Source of the DNA: an uncultured Spirochaetales bacterium
GTDB lineage: Bacteria; Spirochaetota; Spirochaetia; Sphaerochaetales; Sphaerochaetaceae
NCBI GenBank assembly: GCA_937902565.1
Contig: CALFMX010000111.1
Location: 1 to 7,516, forward strand
Length of the DNA stretch: 7,516 nt
Direction of reading: 5' to 3'
The translations under genes were made by a program, and so were the position numbers. A model generated the notes under the pieces. That model had not been told where the DNA came from. It worked only from the letters and a program-made list of their open reading frames with translations, and made no database searches. This document shows, piece after piece, positions 1 to 6,557 of this stretch (positions within the stretch are counted from its first letter, which is position 1; each line of letters begins with the position of its first letter).

Positions 1-85
1 ACATCTGTTCTACCAATGTAGTTTTCCCGGTTTCGTTGTGGCCGATGATGGCGACATTCCTTAGCATACTGCTGACAACGCTCAT
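1..85 (-). CDS. EF-G-like translational GTPase, N-terminus only (runs off the window)
   Basis: The 28 visible codons begin MSVVSSMLRNVAIIGHNETG and continue KTTLVEQM. The segment GHNETGKT is a P-loop (GxxxxGKT), and NVAIIGH before it is the usual first strand of EF-G-like translational GTPases. It differs from the canonical AHIDAGKT seen in the full EF-G at 712-2742, so this would be a divergent paralogue. Such divergent EF-G copies are common in spirochaetes. The start at 85 is chosen because AGGAGG lies at 90-95, four bases upstream. A later ATG at 67 has no such site. The gene has its own promoter (141-169) and is insulated from the XRE gene by the terminator at 191-229. What is seen is only the P-loop, so another P-loop GTPase such as a TetM-like protein cannot be excluded. 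The rest of the gene lies outside the window. Confidence 0.7.
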   Translation of the reverse strand, partial: MSVVSSMLRNVAIIGHNETGKTTLVEQM

Positions 86-140
86 AAATCCTCCTCTGAT
101 CTGCACCCATTTTGTGCGATGATCATAAACGCATGCAATA

Positions 141-169
141 ATGGTACGCTTTGTAGCAGCATAAGTCAA
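141..169 (-). promoter_or_regulatory. Sigma-70 promoter for the EF-G-like gene
   Basis: On the minus strand TTGACT (169-164) is followed after exactly 17 bases by TACCAT (146-141), matching the -35 and -10 consensus at 5/6 and 4/6 positions. It lies downstream of the terminator at 191-229 and about 55 bases before the ATG at 85. This implies a leader of roughly 45-50 bases. No riboswitch fold was recognised in that leader. Confidence 0.6.
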
Positions 170-190
170 AAGAATTATTTTTTAGGGAGA

Positions 191-229
191 AAAAAAGGCA
201 GCTACCACGGGCTGGTACCTGCCTTTTTT
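191..229 (-). terminator. Rho-independent terminator after the XRE gene, symmetric
   Basis: GGCAG-C-TACCA pairs with TGGTA-C-CTGCC around a five-base loop, with one C/C mismatch in the stem. The stem is flanked by six A on one side and six T on the other, so it has a T-tract when read on either strand. On the minus strand it sits 28 bases after the stop of the XRE gene and before the promoter of the EF-G-like gene. It therefore separates two transcription units. Confidence 0.8.
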
Positions 230-257
230 GATCATATGAGGGAATAGCCGGGGTGAT

Positions 258-581
258 TCAGCGCGCTTGGCTGATATTCACATCGATTACGTGGCTGATG
301 TCTTGTTTCAGCTTGTAGGCGAACTGGTCTATTGAAGAGACATCGTTGGGGAGCTTGTCACCATCCTCACAGAAGAACGTCCAGCACGGTACGTCCAGTG
401 CGTTGCTTATCTTTTCGATCGTAGCGAAGGACGGAGCCTTTCGCGATGTCTCGATTTCGGTGACAAATGAGGTGGAGACGCCAATCTTTCGGGCAAGCTG
501 CGCTTGGGTCAAGCCGAGCTTGCGTCTCCGCTCCTTCAGGTTCCTTGCAAAGATATCCTGCAAATTGTAAGTTCTAGCCAT
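258..581 (-). CDS. Small XRE-family helix-turn-helix regulator
   Basis: This is a 107-residue protein with a Cro/C1-type (XRE) DNA-binding domain at about residues 12-66. The core is LTQAQLARKIGVS then TSFVTEIETSRKAPS (residues 24-51), with the expected Q at the start of helix 2 and the recognition helix around S36-E44. Residues 67-107 form a short polar tail with no recognised sensor domain, so the ligand, if any, is unknown. GAGGAG lies six bases before the ATG and supports this start. The gene follows EF-G2 with a 130-base gap that holds a possible promoter and two inverted repeats, and it is closed by the terminator at 191-229. Proteins of this size usually repress their own promoter or a neighbour's. 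Which genes it controls cannot be read from the sequence. The fold is nearly certain and the role is open. Confidence 0.9.
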   Translation of the reverse strand: MARTYNLQDIFARNLKERRRKLGLTQAQLARKIGVSTSFVTEIETSRKAPSFATIEKISNALDVPCWTFFCEDGDKLPNDVSSIDQFAYKLKQDISHVIDVNISQAR

Positions 582-608
582 GTTGTACTCCTCGTTGGTA
601 AATCCGTT

Positions 609-623
609 GCCGGATGAACCGGC
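609..623. repeat. Short GC hairpin in the leader of the XRE gene
   Basis: GCCGG-ATGAA-CCGGC is a perfect 5-bp stem with a five-base loop in an otherwise AT-rich gap, 28 bases before the XRE start codon. No T-run follows it on the minus strand, so it is unlikely to be a terminator. It may be a leader hairpin or part of an operator. Confidence 0.35.
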
Positions 624-641
624 GTTAGTCTAGTTTTCACA

Positions 642-665
642 GTTGTTTCAATACATACTAACAAC
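642..665. promoter_or_regulatory. Inverted repeat, possible operator for the XRE regulator
   Basis: GTTGTT (642-647) and AACAAC (660-665) form a perfect 6-bp inverted repeat separated by 12 bases. It sits just downstream of the candidate -10 box (668-673), about where transcription would begin. That is a usual place for an autorepressor to bind. Six-base arms occur by chance fairly often in an AT-rich gap, so this is a weak call. Confidence 0.3.
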
Positions 666-667
666 GA

Positions 668-701
668 ATCATATCCCAACGCAAGGTTTATATCATGTCA
701 A
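668..701 (-). promoter_or_regulatory. Candidate promoter for the XRE gene
   Basis: Two readings are possible. ATGATA (696-691), 17 bases, then TATGAT (673-668) gives 4/6 and 5/6 matches with ideal spacing. A perfect TTGACA (701-696) is also present but has no good -10 box at 16-18 bases. No terminator was seen after the EF-G2 stop at 712, so the XRE gene could also be reached by read-through. Confidence 0.35.
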
Positions 702-711
702 TTCCTTACTA

Positions 712-2742
712 TCAGTGTGTTTTTTGTGCGTAGTGATCAAACTCCATCGAGAAGGTTCCCCGTCCCTGCGTCGCTGAACGCAGGACCGTCGAATAGCCGA
801 AGAGCTGCTCGAGCGGTGCCTGGGCGTTGATCTGTTCAGTTGCCGTACGGCTCTCGATCGAGGTCACGATCCCGCTGCGGCTGGTGAGGCTGCTGATCGC
901 CTCCCCTACGTAGAGGGAGGGGACGACGACGATGACCTTCATCACCGGCTCCATCAAGATCGGGCCCGCCTGGCGGGCGACCTTGTCAAAGCACATCGCC
1001 GCACACGCCTCGAAGGCGAAGAGTGAGGCGGTCAGTTCATTGTATTCGATGGCGGTGACCTCGACCTCGAGGTCGCAGACCTCGTAGCCGAATTGGATGC
1101 CGCCGTTGAAGGAGTTCTTCACCCCCCGTTCGATCGCCTCATAGAAGGAGTCGTCCATCCCCCTGACCTTTGCCGAACAGAGGTAGCGGTTTCCTTCGCC
1201 CATCGAGCGTGGGCGGATGGTCATCGAGAGACCCGCCTCATTCTCCTTGCCGGCGAGGACCTTGGAGAAGCGCTCGCTGTCCGAAGCACTGGTGCTCACC
1301 GATTCACGGTAGGTGACCTGGGGCTTGCCCACCCGGGCCTGGATCTTCATCTCCCGGGTCAGGCGGGTGACGAGCACGTCGAGGTGGAGCTCGCCCATCC
1401 CGCTGATGACCAGCTGGCCGGTCTCCTCATCATCCTTGTAACTGAAGGTCGGGTCCTCCTGGGTGAGGGTCGAGAGGGCCATCCGCAGCTTCTCGCTATC
1501 ACTCTGGGTCGAGGGCTCGATGGCAATCGAGATCACCGGGGTCGGGAACCTGATCTCCTCGAGGAGGATCTGTGAGCCTTCGCTGGCGATCGTATCGCCG
1601 GTGCGCCCCTCCTTGAACCCGATGATCACCCCGATGTCCCCCGCCTCGAGCTCATTGACCTCCTCCTGGCGGTTTGCGTACATCCTCAGGATCCGGTTGA
1701 CCCGTTCCCGCTTCTTCTTGCTGATGTTGAACATCGTGCTCGCTTTCTTGATCGTCCCGTTGTAGACCCGGACAAAGCTCATGGGGCCTGCCTCGCGGTC
1801 CACCTGGATCTTGAAGATCAGGGCAAGCGGCGGCTTCTCCCTGTCGTATGAGACTGCAACCTCATCTCCTCCCTTTACCTTCAGGCCCATGATCGGGGCT
1901 GCCTCGCTCGGGGAGGGGAGGTATTCGATGATGCCATCGAGCAGTGTCTGCACCCCGATATCCTTGAGCGAGGAGCCGACGAAGACGGGAAGCGCCTTGC
2001 GCTCGAGGGTCGCCTTCTTGAGTACCTTCACTATCAGGGCGGGGGGGATCGGCTGGCCATCAAAGTAGAGCTCGGTGATCTCGTCGCTGAAGGAGGAGAC
2101 ACTGTCGATGAGTTTCTCATGCCACGCGTCCGCCTCTGCCCTCATCGAGGCGGGGATCTCCTCCTCGCTGATCGTCTTGCCCTGGTCCTCCTTGCTGTAG
2201 ACGAGGTAGGTGGACCTGATCAGGTCGATGATCCCGCTGAACTCCCCCTCCTTTCCGACGGGGATGAAGAGCGGGATCGGATTGGCGGAGAGCTTGGTTG
2301 CTATCTCTTCGACAGCCTCGGGAAAGCTTGCACCGAGGCGGTCCATCTTGTTGATGAAGGCGATGCGGGGGACATGGTAGGTGTCGGCTTGCCGCCAGAC
2401 CGTCTCGGTCTGCGGCTCGACCCCACCGACGGCACAGACGACCATGACCGCGCCGTCGAGGACCCTGAGCGACCGCTCCACCTCGGCGGTGAAGTCGACG
2501 TGGCCCGGGGTATCGATGATGTTGATCTGGTGGTCCTTCCAGTAGCAGGTGGTGGCGGCACTGGCGATGGTGATGCCACGGTCCTGCTCCTGCTCGAGGA
2601 AATCCATCGTGGCCTCGCCGTTATCGACTTCGCCGATGCGGTGGCTCGCCCCGCTATAGTAGAGGATCCGTTCGGTGGTCGTCGTCTTGCCGGCATCGAT
2701 ATGGGCCATGATGCCGATGTTTCGTGTCATTTTTTCGTTCAT
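712..2742 (-). CDS. fusA: Elongation factor G, probably the EF-G2 ribosome-recycling type
   Basis: This is a 676-residue cytoplasmic translational GTPase, slightly shorter than canonical EF-G (about 690-704). GTPase motifs are complete: AHIDAGKT (13-20), DRGITI with the switch I threonine (54-59), DTPGH (77-81), NKMD (131-134) and GSSLK (256-260). Domains II-V follow, with GMGELHLDV near 448-456 and [15 protein letters not shown] near 648-662. Canonical EF-G drives translocation and, with RRF, splits ribosomes. Here the histidine at the tip of domain IV (H583 in E. coli, in the context SYHDVD) is replaced by Asn568 (EYNEL); the spacing to the downstream LMEP/LLEP motif matches exactly. From memory, the overall sequence resembles Borrelia EF-G2 and mitochondrial EF-G2, which act only in recycling, so that role is inferred. 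AAGGA lies eight bases before the ATG at 2742, favouring it over the ATG at 2730. The gene starts 52 bases after the ATPase with no terminator between, so co-transcription is likely. The EF-G family is certain and the subtype moderately so. Confidence 0.95.
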   Translation of the reverse strand: MNEKMTRNIGIMAHIDAGKTTTTERILYYSGASHRIGEVDNGEATMDFLEQEQDRGITIASAATTCYWKDHQINIIDTPGHVDFTAEVERSLRVLDGAVMVVCAVGGVEPQTETVWRQADTYHVPRIAFINKMDRLGASFPEAVEEIATKLSANPIPLFIPVGKEGEFSGIIDLIRSTYLVYSKEDQGKTISEEEIPASMRAEADAWHEKLIDSVSSFSDEITELYFDGQPIPPALIVKVLKKATLERKALPVFVGSSLKDIGVQTLLDGIIEYLPSPSEAAPIMGLKVKGGDEVAVSYDREKPPLALIFKIQVDREAGPMSFVRVYNGTIKKASTMFNISKKKRERVNRILRMYANRQEEVNELEAGDIGVIIGFKEGRTGDTIASEGSQILLEEIRFPTPVISIAIEPSTQSDSEKLRMALSTLTQEDPTFSYKDDEETGQLVISGMGELHLDVLVTRLTREMKIQARVGKPQVTYRESVSTSASDSERFSKVLAGKENEAGLSMTIRPRSMGEGNRYLCSAKVRGMDDSFYEAIERGVKNSFNGGIQFGYEVCDLEVEVTAIEYNELTASLFAFEACAAMCFDKVARQAGPILMEPVMKVIVVVPSLYVGEAISSLTSRSGIVTSIESRTATEQINAQAPLEQLFGYSTVLRSATQGRGTFSMEFDHYAQKTH

Positions 2743-2794
2743 TGCAACAATCCTTCGTCAATCGGGGCAAGCGTACCATACCCGACTTCGAATA

Positions 2795-5075
2795 TCAACG
2801 AGAGCGGCGCATGAGCAGGATCCGCAACGCGTTGAGCACCGCAATGATCGTCACGCCGGTATCGGCGATGACGGCGACCCACATCGATGCATAGCCGAGG
2901 GCTCCGAAGAGGAGGGCGAGGCCCTTGATGACCAGGGCGATGGTGATATTCTGCCTCACGATGACCCCGGTCTTGCGGGCTACCTCGACCAGGGTCCCGA
3001 TATTGGCCAGGTCATCGCTGAGAATGACGACATCGGCGCTCTCCATGGCCAGGTCACTGGCTCCCTGGCCCAGGGAGATGCCGACCTTGCTTGCCGCCAG
3101 GCTCGGCCCGTCGTTGATACCGTCGCCCACGAAGGCGAGGTTCGGGTACTGCTCGCTGAGGCGCAGGACCTCGGCCTGCTTCTCATGGGGCAGGAGGCCT
3201 GCGTGCACCTCGTCGATGCCCACCTCCCGGGCCACCCGCCGCGCACTCTCCTCATTGTCCCCGCTGATCATCACCAGGTGCTGCACCCCCGCGCCTCTCA
3301 GGTACTCCATCAGCGCCTGGGCACCGGGCCTCGGCTCGTCGTAGAGGTGGTAGGAGGCGAGGTGGACGCCATCGACGGCCAAAAGGATGGTTCCACCGGC
3401 CCTGAGGCGCGGCGAGCATGTGATCGACTGATCTTCCAGCAACAGGGCGTTTCCAGCTACAAGGCGCTTGCCATCGACAATGCCCACCAGACCTTTGCCT
3501 GCAAGCTCGGTCACATCGCTTGGGTCAAACGGTGCCTCGAGGGGTGCAAAGGCTTTGGAGAGGGGGTGGTTGCTCATCCGCTCAAGTGAGGCAATGAGCG
3601 CATTGAGGGTGGCTTCGTCATAGGGGGAGGCACTGTCGACCTCGACCGTGTCGATGCTGAAGCGCCCGCTCGTCAGCGTACCGGTCTTGTCAAAGACCAC
3701 CGCATCGAGGCGGCGCAGGGTCTCGAGGTAGTTGCCCCCCTTGACGATGATGCCGCTGCGGGCACTCTTGCCAATCCCGGCAAAGTAGGAGAGGGGAACG
3801 CTGATGACCAGCGCACAGGGGCAGGAGACCACCAAAAACACGAGGGAGCGGTAGACCCAGGTCTGCCAGGCTCCGGTGATGAGGCTCGGGATGATGGCCA
3901 GGGCCGCGGCCAGGGGTGTAGTAGCGGGCGAACGTGGTGATGAAGCGCTCGCTTTCGGCCTTCTTGGCCGATGACTCCTCCACCAGGTGGAGGATCTTGG
4001 CCGCCGTCGACTCCTCAAAGGGCTTGGTGGTCACGATATCGAGGCTGCCGGAGAGGTTGACCGACGAGCTGAGCACCTCGTCGCCGGGGGCCTTGTACTG
4101 TGGCAGGGACTCCCCGGTGAGGCTCTTCATGTCCAGTTCGCTCACCCCGCGGATGATCGTGCCATCGAGGGGGATCTTCTCGCCGGCGAGGACCCGGATG
4201 GTTGAGCCGACCGCAACCTCTTCACTCTTGACCATGCGCACCTCATCACCGTCGACGAGGCGTGCTTCGTCGACCTTCAGCTCCAGGGCAGCGAGGACCG
4301 AGCGGCGGCTCTGTATGACGGCGCTCTCCTGGAAGTACTCACCGATGAGGTAGAAGAGCATGACGGCGCTCGCCTCGCCCCGCTCACCGATGAAGAGGGC
4401 GCCGAGCGTGGCAACGCTCATCAGGAAGTACTCGTCAAAGAGCTTGCCTGCCAGGATATTCTTCACCGCCTTGTAGATGACGTCATAGCCGGCGATGATG
4501 TAGGCAGCCAGATAGAGGATCGGTTGTCCAAAGAACGCTGCGGATGCAAAGAAGAGCAGGGAGGCGATGATGCGGTAGAGACGGCTCTGCAAGAAGGGGG
4601 AGCGCTCACCTCGCACCTCGAAGGGTTTCACCTTCAGGGTCGGTTCGACGGCCTTGGCGCTCTCAATCAGGTGGCTGAAGAAGCCCTCCTCTTCGGCCGC
4701 CTCACTGGTGATGCGGATCGTCCCGGCTGCCCAGTCGACACGTGCCGAGGCAACCCCCGCCCCCTGGGCAAGGTGAGACTCGACCTCGAGGGCGCACGCG
4801 GCGCAGTCCAGGCCGCTGAAGGAGTAGATGCGCTCCCTCGTCACATCCCCGATGGCCACCAGCCTCACCGTTGGCTCGGCCTTCTGTGCCGCCGCTTCGA
4901 TCCCGCTCCAGAAGTGGTCATCCTCGACCTTCTTGCTCTCCACGGTCAGCTTTCCCGCCAGGTAGTTCATCGAGGCGGAGGCAACCCCGTCATGGAGGGA
5001 GAGTGCATGTTCGAGCTCATTGGCACAGGCGGCGCAATCGAGATTCTCTACGCTCCAGCTTCGGGTCTTGGTCAT
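2795..5075 (-). pseudogene. zntA: Zn/Cd/Pb-exporting P1B-type ATPase, frameshifted
   Basis: The gene is split over two frames. Residues 1-388 (5075 to about 3912) hold two HMA metal-binding domains, each with DCAAC (cysteines 14/17 and 91/94), the first membrane segments, and the actuator motif TGES (320-323). From 3913 on, the next frame supplies 372 residues: the metal-site helix SCPCAL (CPC at 3823-3815), the phosphorylated aspartate in DKTGT (codon 3691-3689), the SNHPLSKA nucleotide-binding motif, GDGINDGP (around 3127-3104), and the final helices. The lysine in ALVIKG and the aspartate in ADTG match ZntA/CadA, pointing to Zn2+/Cd2+/Pb2+ export and not copper. The frames meet just after ARYYTP, in the membrane segment before CPC. 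Compared with ZntA and CadA, about four residues are also missing there. AGGAG lies six bases before the ATG. As read, the product stops after 461 residues with no catalytic domain. It may be a recent pseudogene or an assembly error, because everything else is intact. Confidence 0.9.
3896..3917 (-). other. Frameshift junction in the ATPase, with a short tandem direct repeat
   Basis: On the minus strand the 8-base unit CCCTGGCC occurs at 3915-3908 and again at 3903-3896, a period of 12. Between them lies GCGG, making GGCCGCGGCC palindromic. Leaving frame one after the Thr codon 3917-3915 and entering frame two at the Leu codon 3913-3911 skips one base (C3914). Family comparison suggests about 15 bases should stand where one stands now. 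A loss of 14, or 11, bases therefore fits better than a single inserted C. GC-rich repeats like this are prone to slippage and to assembly error. Confidence 0.6.
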
Positions 5076-5090
5076 GGTCTGCTCCTATAT

Positions 5091-5119
5091 ATCATTATAT
5101 GATGATGTATTCATATAAT
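5091..5119. promoter_or_regulatory. Inverted-repeat operator, ArsR/SmtB metal-sensor type
   Basis: ATTATATGA (5094-5102) and TCATATAAT (5111-5119) are perfect 9-bp arms around an 8-base spacer, and the repeat overlaps the -10 box of the ATPase promoter. On the minus strand it contains ATATGAA-N6-ATCATAT. This differs by one base from the symmetrical ATATGAA-N6-TTCATAT core typical of SmtB, CzrA and related zinc/cadmium sensors (family knowledge, from memory). A second small palindrome, ATCAT-TAT-ATGAT (5091-5103), overlaps the arm nearer the gene. Binding here would block RNA polymerase until metal releases the repressor. No ArsR-family gene is present in the window. Confidence 0.6.
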
Positions 5120-5143
5120 AAGAATTAGCTCATCTCCTGTCAA
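5115..5143 (-). promoter_or_regulatory. Strong sigma-70 promoter for the metal ATPase
   Basis: A perfect TTGACA (5143-5138) is followed after exactly 17 bases by TATTAT (5120-5115), a 5/6 -10 box. Transcription should begin near 5108 and give a leader of about 33 bases before the ATG at 5075. So near-consensus a promoter normally needs a repressor, which fits the inverted repeat over its -10 box. It probably also serves EF-G2. Confidence 0.8.
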
Positions 5144-5167
5144 GACGGAATTGTATGTTTTTTCCGC

Positions 5168-6460
5168 TTATGTGCTGCTGCTCTTGTAGATGGAGGCGGG
5201 GCCGCTGATGAAGTAGCTCACCGCACAGACGAAGAAGAGCATCGTGGGGCTGGAGAAGCCGAAGAGCTCGAGGCCGAGGGCAAAGCAGGCGAGGGGGAGC
5301 TTGGTCGCCCCGCTGAGCATCCCTACTGCCCCGAGCATCGCGAAGGTGGCAGTCGAGAGGCCGAAGGTGGTGGCCACAAGCGAGCCGGTCGTCGCCCCGA
5401 TGACCAGGAGGGGCACGACCTCGCCTCCGATGAAGCCGCTGGCAATGGTGAGGATCGTAAGGACGAACTTGTAGAGCGGGGAGAGCGCTGTCGTGGTGCC
5501 CAATGCCGCTTCCTTGATGAGGTGGGCCGAGAGGCCGTTGAACTCAAAGTTGCCGTGGAGGAGATAGATGAGCAGGGAGGCGGCGAGGAGGAGCGAGGAG
5601 GTGAAGAGGCTTCGCAGGTATGGGTTGGCGGTCAGGCGGGCCGTGATGCGCCGCACCTGGTGGGTCAGGATGCAGAAGAAGCGGGAGATGAGGCCGAAGA
5701 GGATCGAGACGAGGAGGAGCTGGAGGAGGATGGGCAGCGTGAACGGCAGACTTGGGCATGCCACCGTCTCGATGACGGAGATATGGAGGGCCTGGGAGAC
5801 CATGGTGGCGGTGTAGGAGGCGACGAGGGCGGGCAGGAACGCATCGATGCGGTTGATGCGGGGGTTTGAGAACTGCAGGCCGAAGAGGACTCCCGCCACC
5901 GGTGCGTTGAAGAGGGCAGCAAAACCAGCAGCCGCCCCTGTCATCAGGTAGACGCCCTGGATGTGGAGGTCGAAGCTGCGCTTCCGCAGGCGGCTCTCCG
6001 CCTCCCCCACATAGGAGGCGAGCGAGCTGCCGACCTGGACGCCCACACCCTCCTTGCCGCCGGAGGCGCCGACGAGGTGGGTGATGAAGGTGGTGATCAA
6101 CAGGAGGGGGGCGAGGGTGGTGGAGATGGGTCTCTCCTCATCGGCCACGTTCTCGGTGTAGCTCCTGAGCCGTGCTTGGTCAGCTTCATCCTCGCTCTTG
6201 GTAATCAGGCTCATGATGCGGATCGTGCCCTGTTGCAGCTGTGGCCCGAGGCTATAGAAGAGGTAGGTGGTCAGTAGCGCCCCGACGGGGATGGCGAAGA
6301 TGAGCCACTCGTTGGCCTGACGGGTCTCTGTTGCCGCCTTGATCATCGCGGCAAGGAGGGTGATTACCACTCCGGTGATGAGACCGACGATGAGGGCCCT
6401 GATCGTCCAGGCTGCCGCCTTCTTGATGTGAATCTTCCATGTCGTGCCCATACCCCCCAT
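5168..6460 (-). CDS. CLC-family transporter, probably CLC-F fluoride/proton antiporter
   Basis: This 430-residue inner-membrane protein has about ten hydrophobic segments and no CBS domains after them, as in compact bacterial CLCs. GGKEGVGVQVG (134-144) is the GREG motif holding the gating glutamate (Glu137) that couples proton movement. In place of the chloride-type GxFxP there is GFIGGEVVPL (342-351), the form typical of the fluoride branch (CLC-F/EriC-F). The ending SYFISGPASIYKS (415-427) also fits that branch. CLC-F proteins expel F- in exchange for H+ and protect enolase and pyrophosphatase from fluoride. Fluoride as substrate is inferred from these motifs, and chloride cannot be excluded without an alignment. 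The start is uncertain: neither the ATG at 6460 nor the one at 6451 has a good ribosome site. The gene follows a terminator (6520-6547) and should have its own promoter, but none was clear, and no fluoride riboswitch was recognised. The metal ATPase follows after 92 bases under a separate promoter. Confidence 0.85.
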   Translation of the reverse strand: MGGMGTTWKIHIKKAAAWTIRALIVGLITGVVITLLAAMIKAATETRQANEWLIFAIPVGALLTTYLFYSLGPQLQQGTIRIMSLITKSEDEADQARLRSYTENVADEERPISTTLAPLLLITTFITHLVGASGGKEGVGVQVGSSLASYVGEAESRLRKRSFDLHIQGVYLMTGAAAGFAALFNAPVAGVLFGLQFSNPRINRIDAFLPALVASYTATMVSQALHISVIETVACPSLPFTLPILLQLLLVSILFGLISRFFCILTHQVRRITARLTANPYLRSLFTSSLLLAASLLIYLLHGNFEFNGLSAHLIKEAALGTTTALSPLYKFVLTILTIASGFIGGEVVPLLVIGATTGSLVATTFGLSTATFAMLGAVGMLSGATKLPLACFALGLELFGFSSPTMLFFVCAVSYFISGPASIYKSSST

Positions 6461-6519
6461 CTTAGAACAAGAGCGCGGGTTTGAGAACCAAGATTGAGCA
6501 GATTGTTGCCTCTAATCGA
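6461..6519 (-). other. Leader region of the CLC gene, no recognised element
   Basis: This stretch lies between the terminator at 6520-6547 and the CLC start. It was read for a promoter and for the crcB fluoride-riboswitch pattern. Neither a convincing -35/-10 pair nor the riboswitch core could be seen. Expression may depend on read-through past the terminator or on a weak, non-consensus promoter. Confidence 0.4.
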
Positions 6520-6547
6520 TCAAAACCCTCCGCGGGGAGGGTTTTGA
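6520..6547 (-). terminator. Strong hairpin terminator after the TPR-like gene
   Basis: TCAAAACCCTCC and GGAGGGTTTTGA form a perfect 12-bp stem around a GCGG loop. The base of the stem ends in TTTT on the minus strand, and it begins ten bases after the stop codon at 6558. The stem is symmetric, but no gene converges from the other side. Confidence 0.8.
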
Positions 6548-6557
6548 CGGTGGCTGG

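Noticed and set aside
2119..2814. A plus-strand open frame of 231 codons opposite the GTPase domain of EF-G2
   Set aside because: Its repeated Asp/Leu/Gly composition mirrors conserved EF-G codons, and it shows no recognisable domain.
2675..3589. A plus-strand open frame of 304 codons opposite the ATPase and EF-G2 start
   Set aside because: It is low-complexity, rich in His, Asp and Gly, and antisense to well-conserved catalytic segments. Long open antisense frames are expected from G/C-rich third positions. No ribosome site or family motif was seen.
3912..3917. Programmed frameshift at the C-run, as in E. coli copA
   Set aside because: The shift needed is +1 (or -2), not -1, no slippery heptamer or stimulatory structure is evident, and the joined product would lack about four helix residues.
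4524..5102. A plus-strand open frame of 192 codons opposite the HMA domains
   Set aside because: It is the reverse reading of the ATPase N-terminus and runs into that gene's promoter region. No independent start signal was seen.
5150..5167. CGGAA/TTCCG hairpin as a terminator after the CLC gene
   Set aside because: The stem is only five base pairs with an eleven-base loop and no T-run after it on the minus strand.
5522..5869. A plus-strand, Glu/Gly-rich open frame opposite the CLC gene
   Set aside because: The composition is what the reverse complement of Leu/Ser/Pro-rich membrane segments gives, so it is a shadow.
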